Shown here: piece after piece, positions 22,392 through 33,295 of the stretch
Layout of the letters: every line of letters starts with the position of its first letter
Position numbering within the stretch: position 1 is the first letter of the stretch
Source: Oscarella lobularis
Lineage: Eukaryota > Porifera > Homoscleromorpha > Homosclerophorida > Oscarellidae
Assembly (NCBI RefSeq): GCF_947507565.1
Contig: NC_089178.1
Span: 1,798,001 to 1,862,000 of the forward strand
Direction: 5' to 3'
DNA: 64,000 nt
Notes under the pieces: model-generated
Database searches by the model: none
Told to the model about the DNA's origin: nothing
What the model saw: only the letters and a program-made list of their open reading frames with translations
Program-made: the position numbers and the translations under genes

Positions 22392-24916
22392 TCATATTGT
22401 CTGCGCGCCGTTTTTCTGATACGCGCGATGGTGAGGAACAAACGGCACCGTCGGCGTTCCTTTTCGCCTCTCCCGCCGCTCTTCGTCGTCGGGAAACTCG
22501 AGATAGATGGACTGACTAACAATTCCCGTACTAGCGACGGTGACATTTCCGGGACTCGGACTGCGACGACGCAACGGAAATAGGGCATTTGCTTCTCGCA
22601 GAGCGGCTGCGCGCTGCGATTTCGCCTTCTCGACGCGTTTTCGAGCTGCCATTAGCGACTCGTTCGCTTCGGAAAGTAGCTGCGCGTTCAAGCTCGACTT
22701 TTCCGCGGTGCCCTTCGTACTTGCAGCCAATTGCCGATGTTCGAGAAACTTCCGCACGAGCTCGCGTTGTTCGCGACTCTCGAGACGGCGTCGCTCCGTT
22801 CGGGCTTTCGCCGCGTTTAGCTCGGCGTTACGCACCGTTTGCACGTCGTGCCGAATGAGCGCCTGGCCTATCGTCGTGTGCTGCTGATCGAATTCGCGGA
22901 GAAACGCCGCGTCGTCGTCGCGCGCTCGCGCGCGGAACGAATTCGCTGCACGCTCGACGCGCAGTCGTTCTCGTTTCGCCGCGTCTCGCTCTCGCACGTC
23001 GTTCTGGGCGGCGACGATTCGTTCGCGCAGCGCTATGCGTTGCTGGGCAGCGTCGCGACGCGCGTTGAGCCGTCGCGCATCCACAGTCCGACGTCGACTT
23101 TCGTCTCTCTCGCGACGCTCGTCGGCGACGCGCTTCGTGCGTCTCTCGCGCTGCTGAGCGACGCGTCGTCGATGATAGGCTCGATCGACGGCGGCGACGG
23201 CGCCGAGCGTCATCGTCTGCATTTTTTCCATCATGATCGCGTCGTTCAGCTTCGGATTGGAGCGCCGCACGATCGGCTTGAGAGATTTTTGTCGTCTTCT
23301 TTCCGCGTCTATCATTTTTACCGCCGCTCGGACGTCGCGTGCCCAATCACGCTTCAGTATGAGGTCGGATTCGCGACGGCCGGACGAATCGACTTCCGGT
23401 TCGTTTTTTACGGCGGCCGCTTCGACCGTTTGTGACGTCGGAGCAGCTTTCTTTGATTTCACCGTTTTCTTCTCCTTTTTAGCTGCAACTACGTCCTGTC
23501 CCTTCACAACGCGCCGCTTCCACGTGTCCTCGTAGCTCTCTTCCAATTTCGTTAGAAGAGGGAAAGTCGTGCCGGCGGCGTCCGGCGATCGCCGTCTCTG
23601 CGACGGAATTGCGGCGAGCCGATAGCGCGGTTGCATTGGAACGCTTCCCATGTCCGTTGCATCCTGATTCGTCTTCAGTGCAATGCTACGCTCCAGCTTT
23701 TCGACGACGCGAAGCTGACGTAAGTTGAGCGGCGTCGGCGAGGCGTCATAGGCGACGGGTGTAACAGGTATGACGGAACCAGGAGTAGCAGATTCTCTAG
23801 TAGAAACGATATGATTGGGTACAGTACCACGTGTGAGTGAGATCAGTTAGTGCTCACCCTCGTAAATTTGGTACTTTAGCAGGGAGTAGTCGTCTTGCAA
23901 TGAGCCATCTCTTCACGTGACGTTGAATTATGACGATAGGCGAGTTTGCGATCGAGAGCCTAAAAATCTTCTTTATAAGCGTAGTCACTTTACTCAAGTT
24001 TTCATCAAACGAGGCCGTCTACAAAAAATAATCGTCGTCTATAATGAAAGGCACGCTGCGAAAAGAATTCCTACTTTCGATAGTGCTTGATAGATGTCGA
24101 GGCGATAAGCCTTTGACATGGCCGCAAAGCGACCTCCAAAGTCGGCTCCTTCGATTACTTCCTCGTCGGCGACGAGAAAATAGTCGAGAGCTTTGAGGGA
24201 CCAGATGGCGTTTGCCACGTGGTGCCTGTAGCTCTGCTGTAGAGCAAAGGGTGTGTTGTGCAGCGTCAGAACGGCAAGGTTTAGACTGTGGGACATCTGC
24301 TGAACAGATGCGAGTCTCGAAACGTCGTTGCTGTGGAGATAGAGAACTTTGAGGTTGACTAATCTGCGCCAAAATGACGGTCCTGGAAGATCGTCGATCT
24401 ATGAGATGAAAAACGCATTATATTTGGCTGCTAAGCGTTCACAATAACTGTGCTGTAGAGAAATTTGTCTAGCAGTGCCAAGGTAGGCACTAGGGTCAAA
24501 TTTCTGGTCACTAGCTTTTTGTGTACGCAGCCAAATTTAAATTTTTTGATATCTAACTAAAGTGCATGTATAGCTAAGTAACGCTGACCGCACAAGTAAA
24601 GAGATAACCGAGATTTACTTTATGAGCCAACCTGATTGTTATGCACGTCGAGATAAATCAATTGATTGCAATTTTCGAGCGGTTGAATCGTGTTGAGATA
24701 GTTTGAGTGTAGACTGCACAACTTAAGTGCTGTAAACGATGTCAGAATGCCGATCGATTTCACTCGCAGTCCGCAGTGATGAATCTGATCGATTTCGTCG
24801 ATGTTCTCGCGTTCATTCGACGCGATCGCTTCTGATAAATTGCGAAAAAACGTTTTCGACTGCTCGGTCAATCGTTCCGAGCGCATCGAGTCGTTTGTCG
24901 ACGAACGGCGGCTCAT
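22392..24916 (-). CDS. LRRIQ3: leucine-rich repeat and IQ motif protein 3
   Basis: Four exons, 24916-24632, 24398-24075, 24018-23858 and 23796-22392, sum to 2,175 bases (724 residues), in phase throughout. Exon 1 starts MSRRSSTNDSMRSE and holds leucine-rich repeats (ALKLCSLHSNYLNTIQPLE, LIYLDVHNNQ). Exon 2 matches human LRRIQ3 well: FWRRLVNLKVLYLHSND, SYRHHVANAIWSLKALD and VADEEVIEG. Exon 3 holds one IQ motif (IIQRHVKRWLIARR), a likely calmodulin-binding site. The long last exon is a very Arg-rich coiled coil. The family is tied to cilia and sperm flagella; its molecular role is unclear. The long frame continues upstream of 24916 into the antisense of MRPS2, but the start chosen here leaves a 66-base spacer. 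Confidence 0.9.
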
Positions 24917-24982
24917 AATAGCAGCGTTGCTATGGGCATATCCGGGCAGTCGGACAAAGCAACCCGTAGGTGAAGAACAAGA
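24917..24982. promoter_or_regulatory. short bidirectional spacer between LRRIQ3 and MRPS2
   Basis: Sixty-six bases separate two divergent start codons. The sequence is plain, with no TATA box. A shared promoter is inferred from spacing alone. Confidence 0.45.
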
Positions 24983-25660
24983 ATGCTCCGTCCCGTTTCT
25001 CGACGCTGTGGAGTGTTCGGCGCGCTGCGAAACCTTTCCACCACTCCGAAACGCGCCGAAAGGCCCGACGACGTTCTGTCGCACGACGACTACTTCGACG
25101 TTAGCAGTCTTTTCACGAAACGCGAACTAATGGACGCCGGCGTGCACTTGGGCCATAAGGCGGGGGCGTGGAACCCGCTCATGAAGCCGTACATACTCGG
25201 CGAGCGTCTCGGCATTCACGTCGTCGACCTCGATCAGACAGCCAATCATCTTCGTCGCGCGCTCAACGTCATCGGTCACGTGGCTCACCGTCGCGGCGTT
25301 ATACTTTTCGTGCACGGGCGACCGGAGTACGCGCAGCTCACGCAGCAAACGGCGCGCGATGCCGGCGAATATTTTGCGACCGGCGACTGGAAGCCGGGCA
25401 CGTTGACGAATTCGCACAAATTGCTTTCCACTGCGCGTCTGCCTGACTTGGCGATATTTTTTAGCACGAAAACGGATCAGACGGCGCTGCGTGAGACTGT
25501 CATGTGCAACATACCGACGATCGGAATTATCGACACCGATTGCAATCCCAATCTGATAACGTATACTATTCCGGGAAACGACGACACGCCCAGCTCGATT
25601 CGGCTATTTTGTAGTTTATTTAGGGATGCTATTTTGAGAGGCAAAGAAAAAGATCAATAA
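24983..25660 (+). CDS. MRPS2: mitochondrial small ribosomal subunit protein uS2m
   Basis: A single exon of 225 residues. The N-terminus MLRPVSRRCGVFGALRN is basic and lacks acidic residues, as in a mitochondrial presequence. The uS2 fold follows: LMDAGVHLGHKAGAWNP with the conserved HxGHxxxxWNP, MKPYILGERLGIHVVDLDQT, RGVILFVHGRPEYAQLT, PDLAIFFSTKTDQTALRE and IGIIDTDCNPNLITYTIPGN with the family DTxxxP-type loop. uS2m sits in the small subunit of the mitochondrial ribosome. Length fits animal MRPS2 without its C-terminal extension. It is divergent from LRRIQ3 and stops 45 bases before ACBD6. Confidence 0.94.
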   Translation: MLRPVSRRCGVFGALRNLSTTPKRAERPDDVLSHDDYFDVSSLFTKRELMDAGVHLGHKAGAWNPLMKPYILGERLGIHVVDLDQTANHLRRALNVIGHVAHRRGVILFVHGRPEYAQLTQQTARDAGEYFATGDWKPGTLTNSHKLLSTARLPDLAIFFSTKTDQTALRETVMCNIPTIGIIDTDCNPNLITYTIPGNDDTPSSIRLFCSLFRDAILRGKEKDQ

Positions 25661-25705
25661 ATCAATCCGAATCAATTATTGTTTAGTGAAGTTCCCGTAT
25701 GCGAA

Positions 25706-26809
25706 ATGGAATCGTTCGCCGCCGCCGCCGCGTTTATGCGTAACGCTGCCGTTCAGCTCGGTAACGACGACAAGCTGGCGTTGTACGGACTTTTTAAGCA
25801 GGTTTGCATTGTTCTTCCTTCCTTTCGGCTCGATTTTAGCCGCATTCAGGCGGAAAACGGGCCGTGCAACTCGTCGAAGCCTCCTTTCTACGATATGGTT
25901 GGAAGAGCGAAATGGTAACGTTGCAATGCTTCTGCAATCGTGCTCCTCCATGTTTTTCCCGTCTCAGGAACGCGTGGAAAAAACTGGGAGAAATGGCGAA
26001 AGAGGAGGCGATGGAACAATACGTGAACGCTGTCAATCGTCTCTGTCCCGACTGGAACAAACAGACAGGGGTGATGAAACTTTTTGAAACAGAAAGTAAT
26101 TGTAAGGATTTCCCCTCCTATGCAGGAATCATCAACTGCTACGCCAACACTTCCCACTAGCGGCAGCAAGTCAGCAACTGTATCTGGACCGGTGTCTAGT
26201 AAAATGGAGCGTACGGAAGCCCTTCTAAGGTTGTCATGTAATAGAGCAGTGGAACCTTCAACAGTGGCCACAAAAATATTGATAAAGTGGCTAGGAGTCG
26301 ATTAATTGGCGTCGTTTGTTTTGTAGGGATGACGAGAAGACTGCGTTTGATTGGTGTAAAGAGGGAAATGCCGAGAAACTCGAGCATCTCTTTCGAGATG
26401 ATTTGACTGTTTGTCAGTTGGTTGACGATCAAGGAATGGGACTGCTGCATTGGGCGTGTGATAGGGGTTATAGTGACGTTGTGCAGATTCTGTTGAGTCA
26501 CAATGTCAACGTCAATTTGCAGGTAAGGAATAGAAGCCAGACTCTCACTTTGACTCAAGAATTTTTTTTGCTAGGATCTCGACGGGCAAACGCCGTTGCA
26601 CTACGGTAAGAAACTGTCTGCTATGGCACTGTAGTAACGTTGCTTTTTCTTTCTCAGCTTGTAGTTGTGACTTTGTGGCTGTTGTTAGGCAGCTAGTAGA
26701 GGCCAAAGCCGATGTGAATCTTCGAGATCACGACGGCCATTTACCTTGCGATGTAGCCGCAAGTAAAGCTGCTCGAGATATAGTCTCAGTCGGATTAGCT
26801 CGTTATTAG
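25706..26809 (+). CDS. ACBD6: acyl-CoA-binding domain protein 6 (ACB plus ankyrin repeats)
   Basis: Seven exons, 25706-25801, 25850-25914, 25968-26070, 26126-26229, 26327-26522, 26575-26605 and 26658-26809, keep phase throughout. The N-terminal acyl-CoA-binding domain shows FMRNAAVQLGNDDKLALYGL, FYDMVGRAKWNAWKKLGEM and AMEQYVNAVNRLCPDW, with the Lys/Tyr/Trp positions of the family. A Ser/Thr linker leads to two or three ankyrin repeats (GMGLLHWACDRGYSDVVQIL, DLDGQTPLHYACSCDF, NLRDHDGHLPCDVAAS). In animals ACBD6 binds long-chain acyl-CoA and aids N-myristoylation. Its last three exons are duplicated downstream at 28291-28653. Confidence 0.93.
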
Positions 26810-28262
26810 AGAAGCTAGCGTCTAGGCTCCCTCTCCCGTACGTTAGGAGGAAATAACAAGTGTTTGATTCTCAGCGTGCTCTACTTTATTTATAATATAC
26901 ATGATACTACCGTACTTTGGGCGTCGTCAGGTGAAAAATGTACTGGCAAAGTGAAAGTGAAATACAAATTATCAACCAGGCTTGTCCCAACCAAACGCTT
27001 TAAAATATTCCGCAATCTCTTTTGTCACGACGTCAATTTTATCGCGCAATTCTGTTATCATATCTTGCCGCTCTTCTTTAGTTAGATTTCCTGTAGCGCT
27101 TTTCAGGAACGATTGCGAATGATCTTTTGCCGCTTTCAGCGCGTCTATCGTTTCAGGTGATAGTCCAGTTTCTAAAATGACCCATTCTAAGCTAAGAATA
27201 GGATGTCTTACTGAACTTACTATCGTCGGGATCTAAGACGATGAGTTCGTTGAAATGTTTTATTTCCTCTGACGTAAAACTGATAGCGTTCATTTTCTGA
27301 ATGATTTCAGTGACAATAGCATTTACTATGCAACCAATTGAACAGTCTTCGCATCCAAGAAGGAGGAATTTCATCGAGTCTGAGGCTAGTAAGATGACGC
27401 CTTCGGCATCTTCTTTTACTAGTTTTTCTCTAAATCTAAACGGTTCTTGAAGATGTACCGACTGATAGGCGCCTCTTGATGTCATCAGTTTCAATCCAGA
27501 CTGACTCCAAATCGAGTCAAAGTCTTTGCCGGTTATTTGTAGTTTGCCAAGGAAAAGCGTATAATAGTCCTTCGCTCTACCGCCTTGCGACAAATAAATG
27601 TTTCTAATTTGATCTTCAGTAGGTATGCAAAACGGCTCAATCGGTCGTGGCTGGAGCTGGTGTTGACAGTAAAATTTCCCAAAACCTTGGGGTTCAGAAA
27701 ACTAAAATAAACAGAGAAATTTTTTTGACAGAAAACTTACTAAGCACTTTCTGTTTCTCCACTGGTTCCACAGACCTTTTAGATTTTGTCTTCTTCTCTA
27801 GAAGCACTTCAAACAGCTCAGCAAATTTGTCTCCGACGTCGCGAAGATGATCACGAAGGGAGCCGCTAGTAGCCACGCCAAAATGTGCTTGGTGCGCCTT
27901 CAGTAAGTTGTCTTTGAAGGAATCTAGTAAGTCCGGATCGGCTTCCTCGAGGAACTTTGCGACTTTTGTTTTCAGACTTGAAAGCTTGTCAGCCGTAAAT
28001 TGAGCCGCGACAGTTAGAATCAGACGACAGGCGTCTTTTGAGAAAGCGATGCTGAACTTAGCGGCAACGCCCACTACAACTGCAAAAGATAAGCTGTCGA
28101 GTTGCTCCAGCATCTCAACGATGTCAACGTCACTGCTTTCAGCAGGATCGCTAGAAGCCATTCCAATACGATGGAGTTACTCACGGTCGGATTGGCTTGC
28201 CGTTTACCAATCGTCCAGAGTATCGTCCAGGGTCAATCGTCACCAGGGGCGCTAACGCGCGC
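26437..28262. repeat. tandem segmental duplication, unit 1
   Basis: From within ACBD6 exon 5 through the opposing orphan gene to just upstream of its start codon. Unit 2 (28291-30150) follows almost directly with the same gene order, intron positions and large blocks of near-identical DNA, including the UTRs and introns. Confidence 0.88.
26972..28161 (-). CDS. orphan protein, paralogue A of a locally duplicated pair
   Basis: Three exons, 28161-27741, 27685-27221 and 27171-26972, sum to 1,086 bases (361 residues). It starts MASSDPAESSDVDIVEMLEQ and looks mostly alpha-helical. Notable stretches are LSFAVVVGVAAKFSIAFSKD, EEADPDLLDSFKDNLLKAHQ, QPRPIEPFCIPTEDQI, EGVILLASDSMKFLLLGCED and a Lys/Glu-rich end that stops in FKAFGWDKPG. 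No signal peptide, membrane helix or catalytic motif was recognised, and I cannot assign a family. It lies tail to tail with ACBD6 (about 160 bases between stops). Compared with paralogue B (28806-30117) it lacks a segment of some 45-60 residues in exon 1. Confidence 0.75.
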
Positions 28263-28290
28263 TGCTGCATTGCAAATGCGCGCGTGTCTC

Positions 28291-28653
28291 TGGGACTGCT
28301 GCATTGGGCGTGTGATAGGGGTTATAGTGACATTGTGCAGATTCACAATGTCAACGTCAATTTGCAGGTAAGGAATAAAAGCCAGACTCTCACTTTGACT
28401 CAAGAATTTTTTTGCTAGGATCTCGACGGGCAAACGCCGTTGCACTACGGTAAGAAACTGTCTGCTGTGGCACTGTAGTAACGTTGCTTTTTCTTTCTCA
28501 GCTTGTAGTTGTGACTTTGTGACTGTTGTTAGGCAGCTAGTAGAGGCCAAAGCCGATGTGAATCTTCGAGATCACGACGGCCATTTACCTTGCGATGTAG
28601 CCGCAAGTAAAGCTGCTCGAGATATAGTCTCAGTTGGATTAGCTCGTTATTAG
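28291..28653 (+). pseudogene. truncated duplicate of the ACBD6 ankyrin exons
   Basis: Exon-like pieces 28291-28367, 28419-28449 and 28502-28653 repeat the last part of ACBD6 exon 5 and exons 6-7 with splice sites intact (GLLHWACDRGYSDI, DLDGQTPLHYAC, DVAASKAARDIVSVGLARY and stop). There is no ACB domain and no own start. A nine-base in-frame deletion removes three residues before HNVNVNLQ. It is best read as a by-product of the tandem duplication; a transcript from chance upstream sequence cannot be ruled out. Confidence 0.85.
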
Positions 28654-28805
28654 AGAAGCTAGCGTCTAGGCTCCCTCTCCAGTGCGTTATGAGGAAATAA
28701 CAAGTGTTTGATTCTCAACGTGCTCTACTTTATTTATAATATACACCATACTTTTGGGCGTCGTCAGGTGAAAAATGTACTGGCAAAGTGAAAGTGAAAT
28801 ACAAA

Positions 28806-30117
28806 TTAGCAACCAGGCTTGTCCCAACCAAACGCTTTAAAATGTTCCGCGATATCTTTTGTCACGACGTCAATTTTATCACGCAATTCTGTTATCATAA
28901 ATTGCCGCTCTTCTTTAGTTAGATTTCCTGTAGCGCTTTTCAGGAACGATTGCGAATGATCTTTTGCCGCTTTCAGCGCGTCTTTCGTTTCAGGTGATAG
29001 TCCTGTTTCTAAAATGACCCATTCTAAGCTAAGAATAGGATGTCTTACTGAACTTACTATCGTCGGGATCTAAGACGATGAGTTCGTTGAAATGTTTTAT
29101 TTCCTCTGACGTAAAACTGATAGCGTTCATTTTCTGAATGATTTCAGTGACAATAGCATTTACTATGCAACCGATTGAACAATCTTTGCATCCGAGAAGG
29201 AGGAATTTCATCGCGTCTGAGGCTAGTAAGATGACGCCTTCGGCATCTTCTTTTACTAGTTTTTCTCTAAATCTAAACGGTTCTTGAAGATGCATCGACT
29301 GATATGCGCCTCTTGATGTCATCAGCTTCAACCAAGACTGACTCCAAATTGAGTCAAAGTCTTTGCCGATTATTTGTAGTTTGCCGAGGAAAAGCTTATA
29401 ATAGTCCCTTGCTCTACTGCCTTGCGATGCATAAATACTTTTAATTTGATCTTCAGTAGGTATGCAAAATGGCTCAATCGGCCGTGGCTGGAGCTGGTGT
29501 TGACAGTAAACTTTTCCAAAACCTAGAAAACTAAAATAGACAGAGAAATTTTTTTGAACAGGAAGCTTACCAGACTTCTTTGACGGATGAGACAGATCTG
29601 TAACTACCAGTTTGCTTTGTAAACCTGGTTCGTCTGAGGAAAATGTTGGCAATTCTTCAATTTCACTTTCTCTTTCTGGAACACTTTGACTTCTGCCTCT
29701 GAATAAGTAATTAGAAGACTGGTACAGCACTTTCGGTTCTACAAACTTTTTGGATTTTGTCTTCTTCTCTAGCTCTTCAAACAACGCATCAAATTTGTCT
29801 CGGACGTCAAGGAGATAATGACGAAGGGAGTCGGTAGGAGCCACGCCCAAATGCGCTTGGTGCGCCTTTTGTAAGTTGTCTTTGAAGGCGTCTAGGAAGT
29901 CCGGATCGGCTTGCTCGAGCAACTTGGCGATTTTTGTTTTCAGATGCGAAAGGTCGTCAGCCATAAGATGAGCCGCGACAGTTAGATGACAGGTGTTTGC
30001 AGAGAAAGCGCTGCTGAGCTTAGCGGCAACGCCCACTACAACTGCAAAAGATAAGCTGTCGAGTTGCTCCAGTTGCTTGACGATGACGTCAATGCTTTCA
30101 GGACCGCTAGAAGCCAT
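28806..30117 (-). CDS. orphan protein, paralogue B of a locally duplicated pair
   Basis: Three exons, 30117-29571, 29522-29058 and 29008-28806, sum to 1,215 bases (404 residues). It is closely similar to paralogue A over most of its length (MASSGPESIDVIVKQLEQLD, QPRPIEPFCIPTEDQI, FKAFGWDKPGC). It has an extra Ser/Glu-rich segment in exon 1 (RGRSQSVPERESEIEELPTF) that A lacks. The first intron (48 bases) is open in frame, so an unspliced form would add about 16 residues. No family recognised. Its start faces the armadillo gene across an 85-base spacer that holds a 34-base palindrome. Confidence 0.75.
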
Positions 30118-30149
30118 TCCAATCTCGTTTACCAATCGGCTAACGCACG

Positions 30150-30183
30150 CAGAGCTATAAATAAATATTTATTTATAGCTCTG
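30150..30183. promoter_or_regulatory. 34-bp perfect palindrome, probable two-way TATA promoter
   Basis: The sequence is its own reverse complement over 34 bases; the left half is CAGAGCTATAAATAAAT. It puts a TATAAATA box on each strand, 33 bases from the paralogue B ATG and 20 bases from the armadillo gene ATG. Either a symmetric core promoter or a cruciform-forming element. Confidence 0.7.
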
Positions 30184-30202
30184 AACGCACGCTGCAAGTC
30201 AA

Positions 30203-31740
30203 ATGATGCTTGATGAAGAAAGCGTGTCTTGCAGCCGCGTCAAGGCGCTTCTCGTCGCAAATCTTCGAGAGCACGTGGAAACGTGCAAGACGAAAGCCGA
30301 TTCGGAGTCGTACATGAGGTATTGCGACGAGAAAGCTCGCATATCGAAAACCTACTCCAATCCTCCTCACAATATGAGCTGGAACACGCTCACTGGTCTT
30401 GCTGCAACCGTAGAAGCGGAAGAATTTGCCGAATCTCGTCGTAAAGTAGCTCGACTCTTCTCCATCCTGCAGGAAAAGGTGAAGGAATCCGAAGCAGATG
30501 ATTCAGAAACGGCAATAACTATCTCTTCCTTATCTTCCTTCTTTCAACCGTGGCATCACGAACGGTCCTATAACTGCTTAGACTATTTGGCTGTTCTTGG
30601 TGGACTGCCTCTTCTCGTCGACCTGGCTCAATCGTCAGATTATTCTTATTCTCTTCGCCAGCCTGCACTGCTCGTCTGTTGGTCTTTTTCGAATGGAAGC
30701 AGACGATGCCGCATGCTGGCTGAACTAGGCATTATTGACGTCATCGAGAAAATATTGAGGGAAGATGCAAATTTGAGGTGGGAAGCTTGTGGCATTGTAT
30801 CAAATTTGGCTGAGTATCCTGATATTAGGGTGAAGCACAGTTTTATTCTTTGCTGAGCTTCTTAGTACGTTGCATTTTTTGTGTGTTTAGAATCATTTGG
30901 CTGCCAGAGGGGTGGTGTCGCTTCTGGTCAATCTTCTTGCCTACAACAGCGACATTAATATAAAGGAATTAGCACTTCTTTGTCTCTTACTTTTTTCGCC
31001 AAACATTAGCCAAATGGATGTCAGCAAAAGGAACGCATTTGAGGATGTTATATTTGAGTCTTTTGAAACTAAAGGTGAAGAGGAGGAGATTCAGTTACCC
31101 CCAATGGTTTACTATTTGGGCTATAATTGCCTGGCAAATATTTCCTTTCATGAAAGCAAGCAAAAGAACGACAAGGGCAACTCAGCAAATAGCTCGTCAA
31201 TATTGGCAAAAATGGATCAGTGGATGAATAAGACAAATCCTGATGACGTAAGAAAAGAGACCTATTCTTCTTGTTGTATTTTATTCTGTCTTGCTTTAGA
31301 TTCGATCAGAAGAAATAGGCAACTACACTTGGAATAGTTTGAAGCCGTTCACTTCACTTTTGTATTGCCCCTATCCGGTTGTGCGTCGTATGGGCGCTTT
31401 CTCTTTAGCTAATCTTCTCCAAGGTGCCGACAATCGAAGACTGTTTTACAGAGAAGAAGGACAATCGTTTGCTCCTATTCAATGCACAGCATGGTGTCGA
31501 GACGCAAAGAGTCGGTTTCTGGCAAAAAAAGCAATGCAGCACGTGTGAAATTAGTATTTGCTTTATTTTAGTCTATCTCATTCATTCATTCTGTTGTAGG
31601 TTCTTCCTGATCAACCAACTGCTCCATCTCTTGAGTCAATCTGCTTGTTCTTTGTATCAGACAACTATTCTCTGTTTGACTCAATGGCCGATTCGTTGCC
31701 AGTTTTATTGAAGTCCAAGCTTGTTTCATTCTCTCAATAG
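30203..31740 (+). CDS. armadillo-type helical repeat protein
   Basis: Four exons, 30203-30829, 30891-31247, 31300-31542 and 31600-31740, sum to 1,368 bases (455 residues) in phase. The N-terminal region is helical and charged. Armadillo-like repeats are visible from about residue 120: LDYLAVLGGLPLLVDLAQSS, ALLVCWSFSNGSRRCRMLAE, EACGIVSNLAEYPDIRNHL, ARGVVSLLVNLLAYNS and VVRRMGAFSLANLLQGADN, each with the hydrophobic pattern and Gly-Asn bends of ARM repeats. The end is Ser/Leu-rich without a known motif. ARM proteins are protein-binding scaffolds; no specific subfamily could be named. If the donor after MQH is not used, an alternative stop follows at once (31548). Confidence 0.75.
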
Positions 31741-32125
31741 AACTTGAATACCGGTAGGCAGCAATACGGAAAGTAGGTATTTATTTAACTAATCCCGCTC
31801 CTCCATTAGAAATAGAAAATTACTCACAGGGTCCATGAGTAATTTCACAACTAATAATTTCAAAGACATAAATAGCTCAATGCTATTAGTTTTCTATAGA
31901 AAGTATTATATACTTAGGGAGTTGTTTTCAACGAGACAGTCGACGATACAAGAGGTACGGTAATTTGTTGACCCGATACCTGTATACCAAATTCCCAGAA
32001 CCGGCCCCTTTCAAGTTGCCACCCCCGACGTCGTGCAGAAAAAGGGATTTTTCCCAAGACGCGCTCGGATAAGATCATGTGACGCATATTGTGCAGCAAA
32101 GTGGCGCAGAACGACCGAAAAATGG
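31741..32125. other. intergenic
   Basis: AT-rich spacer of about 385 bases after the armadillo gene. I see no convincing open frame, repeat or structured RNA. Confidence 0.4.
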
Positions 32126-33212
32126 GCTCATCGTCCCGTTTCGACTCTCGCCAATTCGTCGGTCGTAGAAGAGCTCTTCACTTTATTAGGAGAGGATCGC
32201 GACTTTATTCTTTCCGTCGAGTCTTTTGTGTGCGACTCAGGGACTGAAAGTTGCACGTCCGTCCTACATCCGCTTCCCATCTCTGTCATCTGTTCCTACC
32301 AACTTCCTCGTCCTAGCGCACGCATGGTTGTTGCTCGGAGCTGCAGTGTTTTCTTTCCCCGTCCAGATGAACGCCGATTGCGGCAACGTTTTTCGTGGCG
32401 TCGACACGCCGGGAAGCATACGAGCGCATCGCATCAAGCGCGTTCACGAGGGCACTCGAATCTCGTTGGGCCGCGAAATCAGCACATTGAAGTCCGTCTA
32501 TCAGTCGGACTTTATTGCATTTGGCCCATCGCAACCTGCTAAGGAGAAGAAACACGGAAATTTGCAGGCACGTAGAAGTTATCCCACTGTCGGAATCTCC
32601 TTTAGTTCTTTGTTTAGCACTTCATGACGTGGAAAGTGAACCCCTATTTTTGGCTTGAAAACGCGAAACAAACAGGTATGCACAAATTTCAAGGAAATTG
32701 TCCGATCGAAAAGAATTGTACAGCGGAAAAATCGGCGTCCCAAACCGCATCTTCCTCGTCTTCAGGAAATCTGGCCAACGTGCAAGTCACGGTAAGCTAG
32801 GAGAACGGCAAATGAGGGTAGAAGCAGACGTGTTTGTACAGAAGGCGGACAGGAGAATCGACAATAGAGGACGAGATGAAGTTGCATCACCAAAGCTCTA
32901 CAGCTACAACTGCTCTAATTCTAAACACAGAGGTGCTTTATCGCAAGACTACTGAGCAATCGTTCAGACTGATTTCGTTTAGGACAATCGTCTTTAGTAA
33001 CTAAGAGGAATTATCAGCTGACGAGGTATGATGAATTTGTGCCTAGTAAATGATACGTAGTTTTGCCGTAGGATTACTCAAGCTCAGCCTTCAGTCGGTT
33101 GTATGCTGAGCTGCGTACCTTTAGCCACCAACTACTCGTCTACATTTACCAAAGTTAATTCTATTTCGGGGAGGCATTTTGCAATTCATCCGGATTGGGG
33201 ATTTGTAGCGTA
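32126..33212 (+). CDS. multi-exon gene, family not recognised, exon structure tentative
   Basis: A chain of short open exons with good splice signals suggests one gene. Recognisable pieces are GLKVARPSYIRFPSLSSVPT (after gactcag, 32240), then NADCGNVFRGVDTPGSIRA and EISTLKSVYQSDFIAFGPS (32370-32565), HFMTWKVNPYFWLENAKQT (32620-32675), GNCPIEKNCTAEKSASQT (32697 on), and a last exon after tgccgtag with QPSVGCMLSCVPLATN, then STFTKVNSISGRHFAIHPDW and a stop near 33212. The TLKSVYQSDF and ATNYSSTFTK patches faintly recall short repeats of axonemal microtubule-associated proteins, but this is a guess. The start codon is not settled; ATG 32126 is one option. Its 3' end faces SWI5. Confidence 0.4.
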
Positions 33213-33295
33213 AGTGAAGCGTGTACACCAACCCTTCTTGGTTCTCCTTCACTCTTTATTTATCGTATATGTAAAGAGACTATTTATATGCACAT

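Larger units (their letters stand above)
28291..30150. repeat. tandem segmental duplication, unit 2
   Basis: Second copy of the unit at 26437-28262. It starts abruptly inside what was ACBD6 exon 5, so the ACBD6 part is cut off at its 5' side, while the opposing gene is complete. Confidence 0.88.

Noticed and set aside
22828-23435. Open frames on both strands over the LRRIQ3 last exon
   Set aside because: Low-complexity Arg/Ser antisense shadows of the Arg-rich coiled coil.
28233-28653. A functional second ACBD6 gene
   Set aside because: Only the last ankyrin exons are present, there is no ACB domain or start, and a nine-base deletion lies in the ankyrin repeat.
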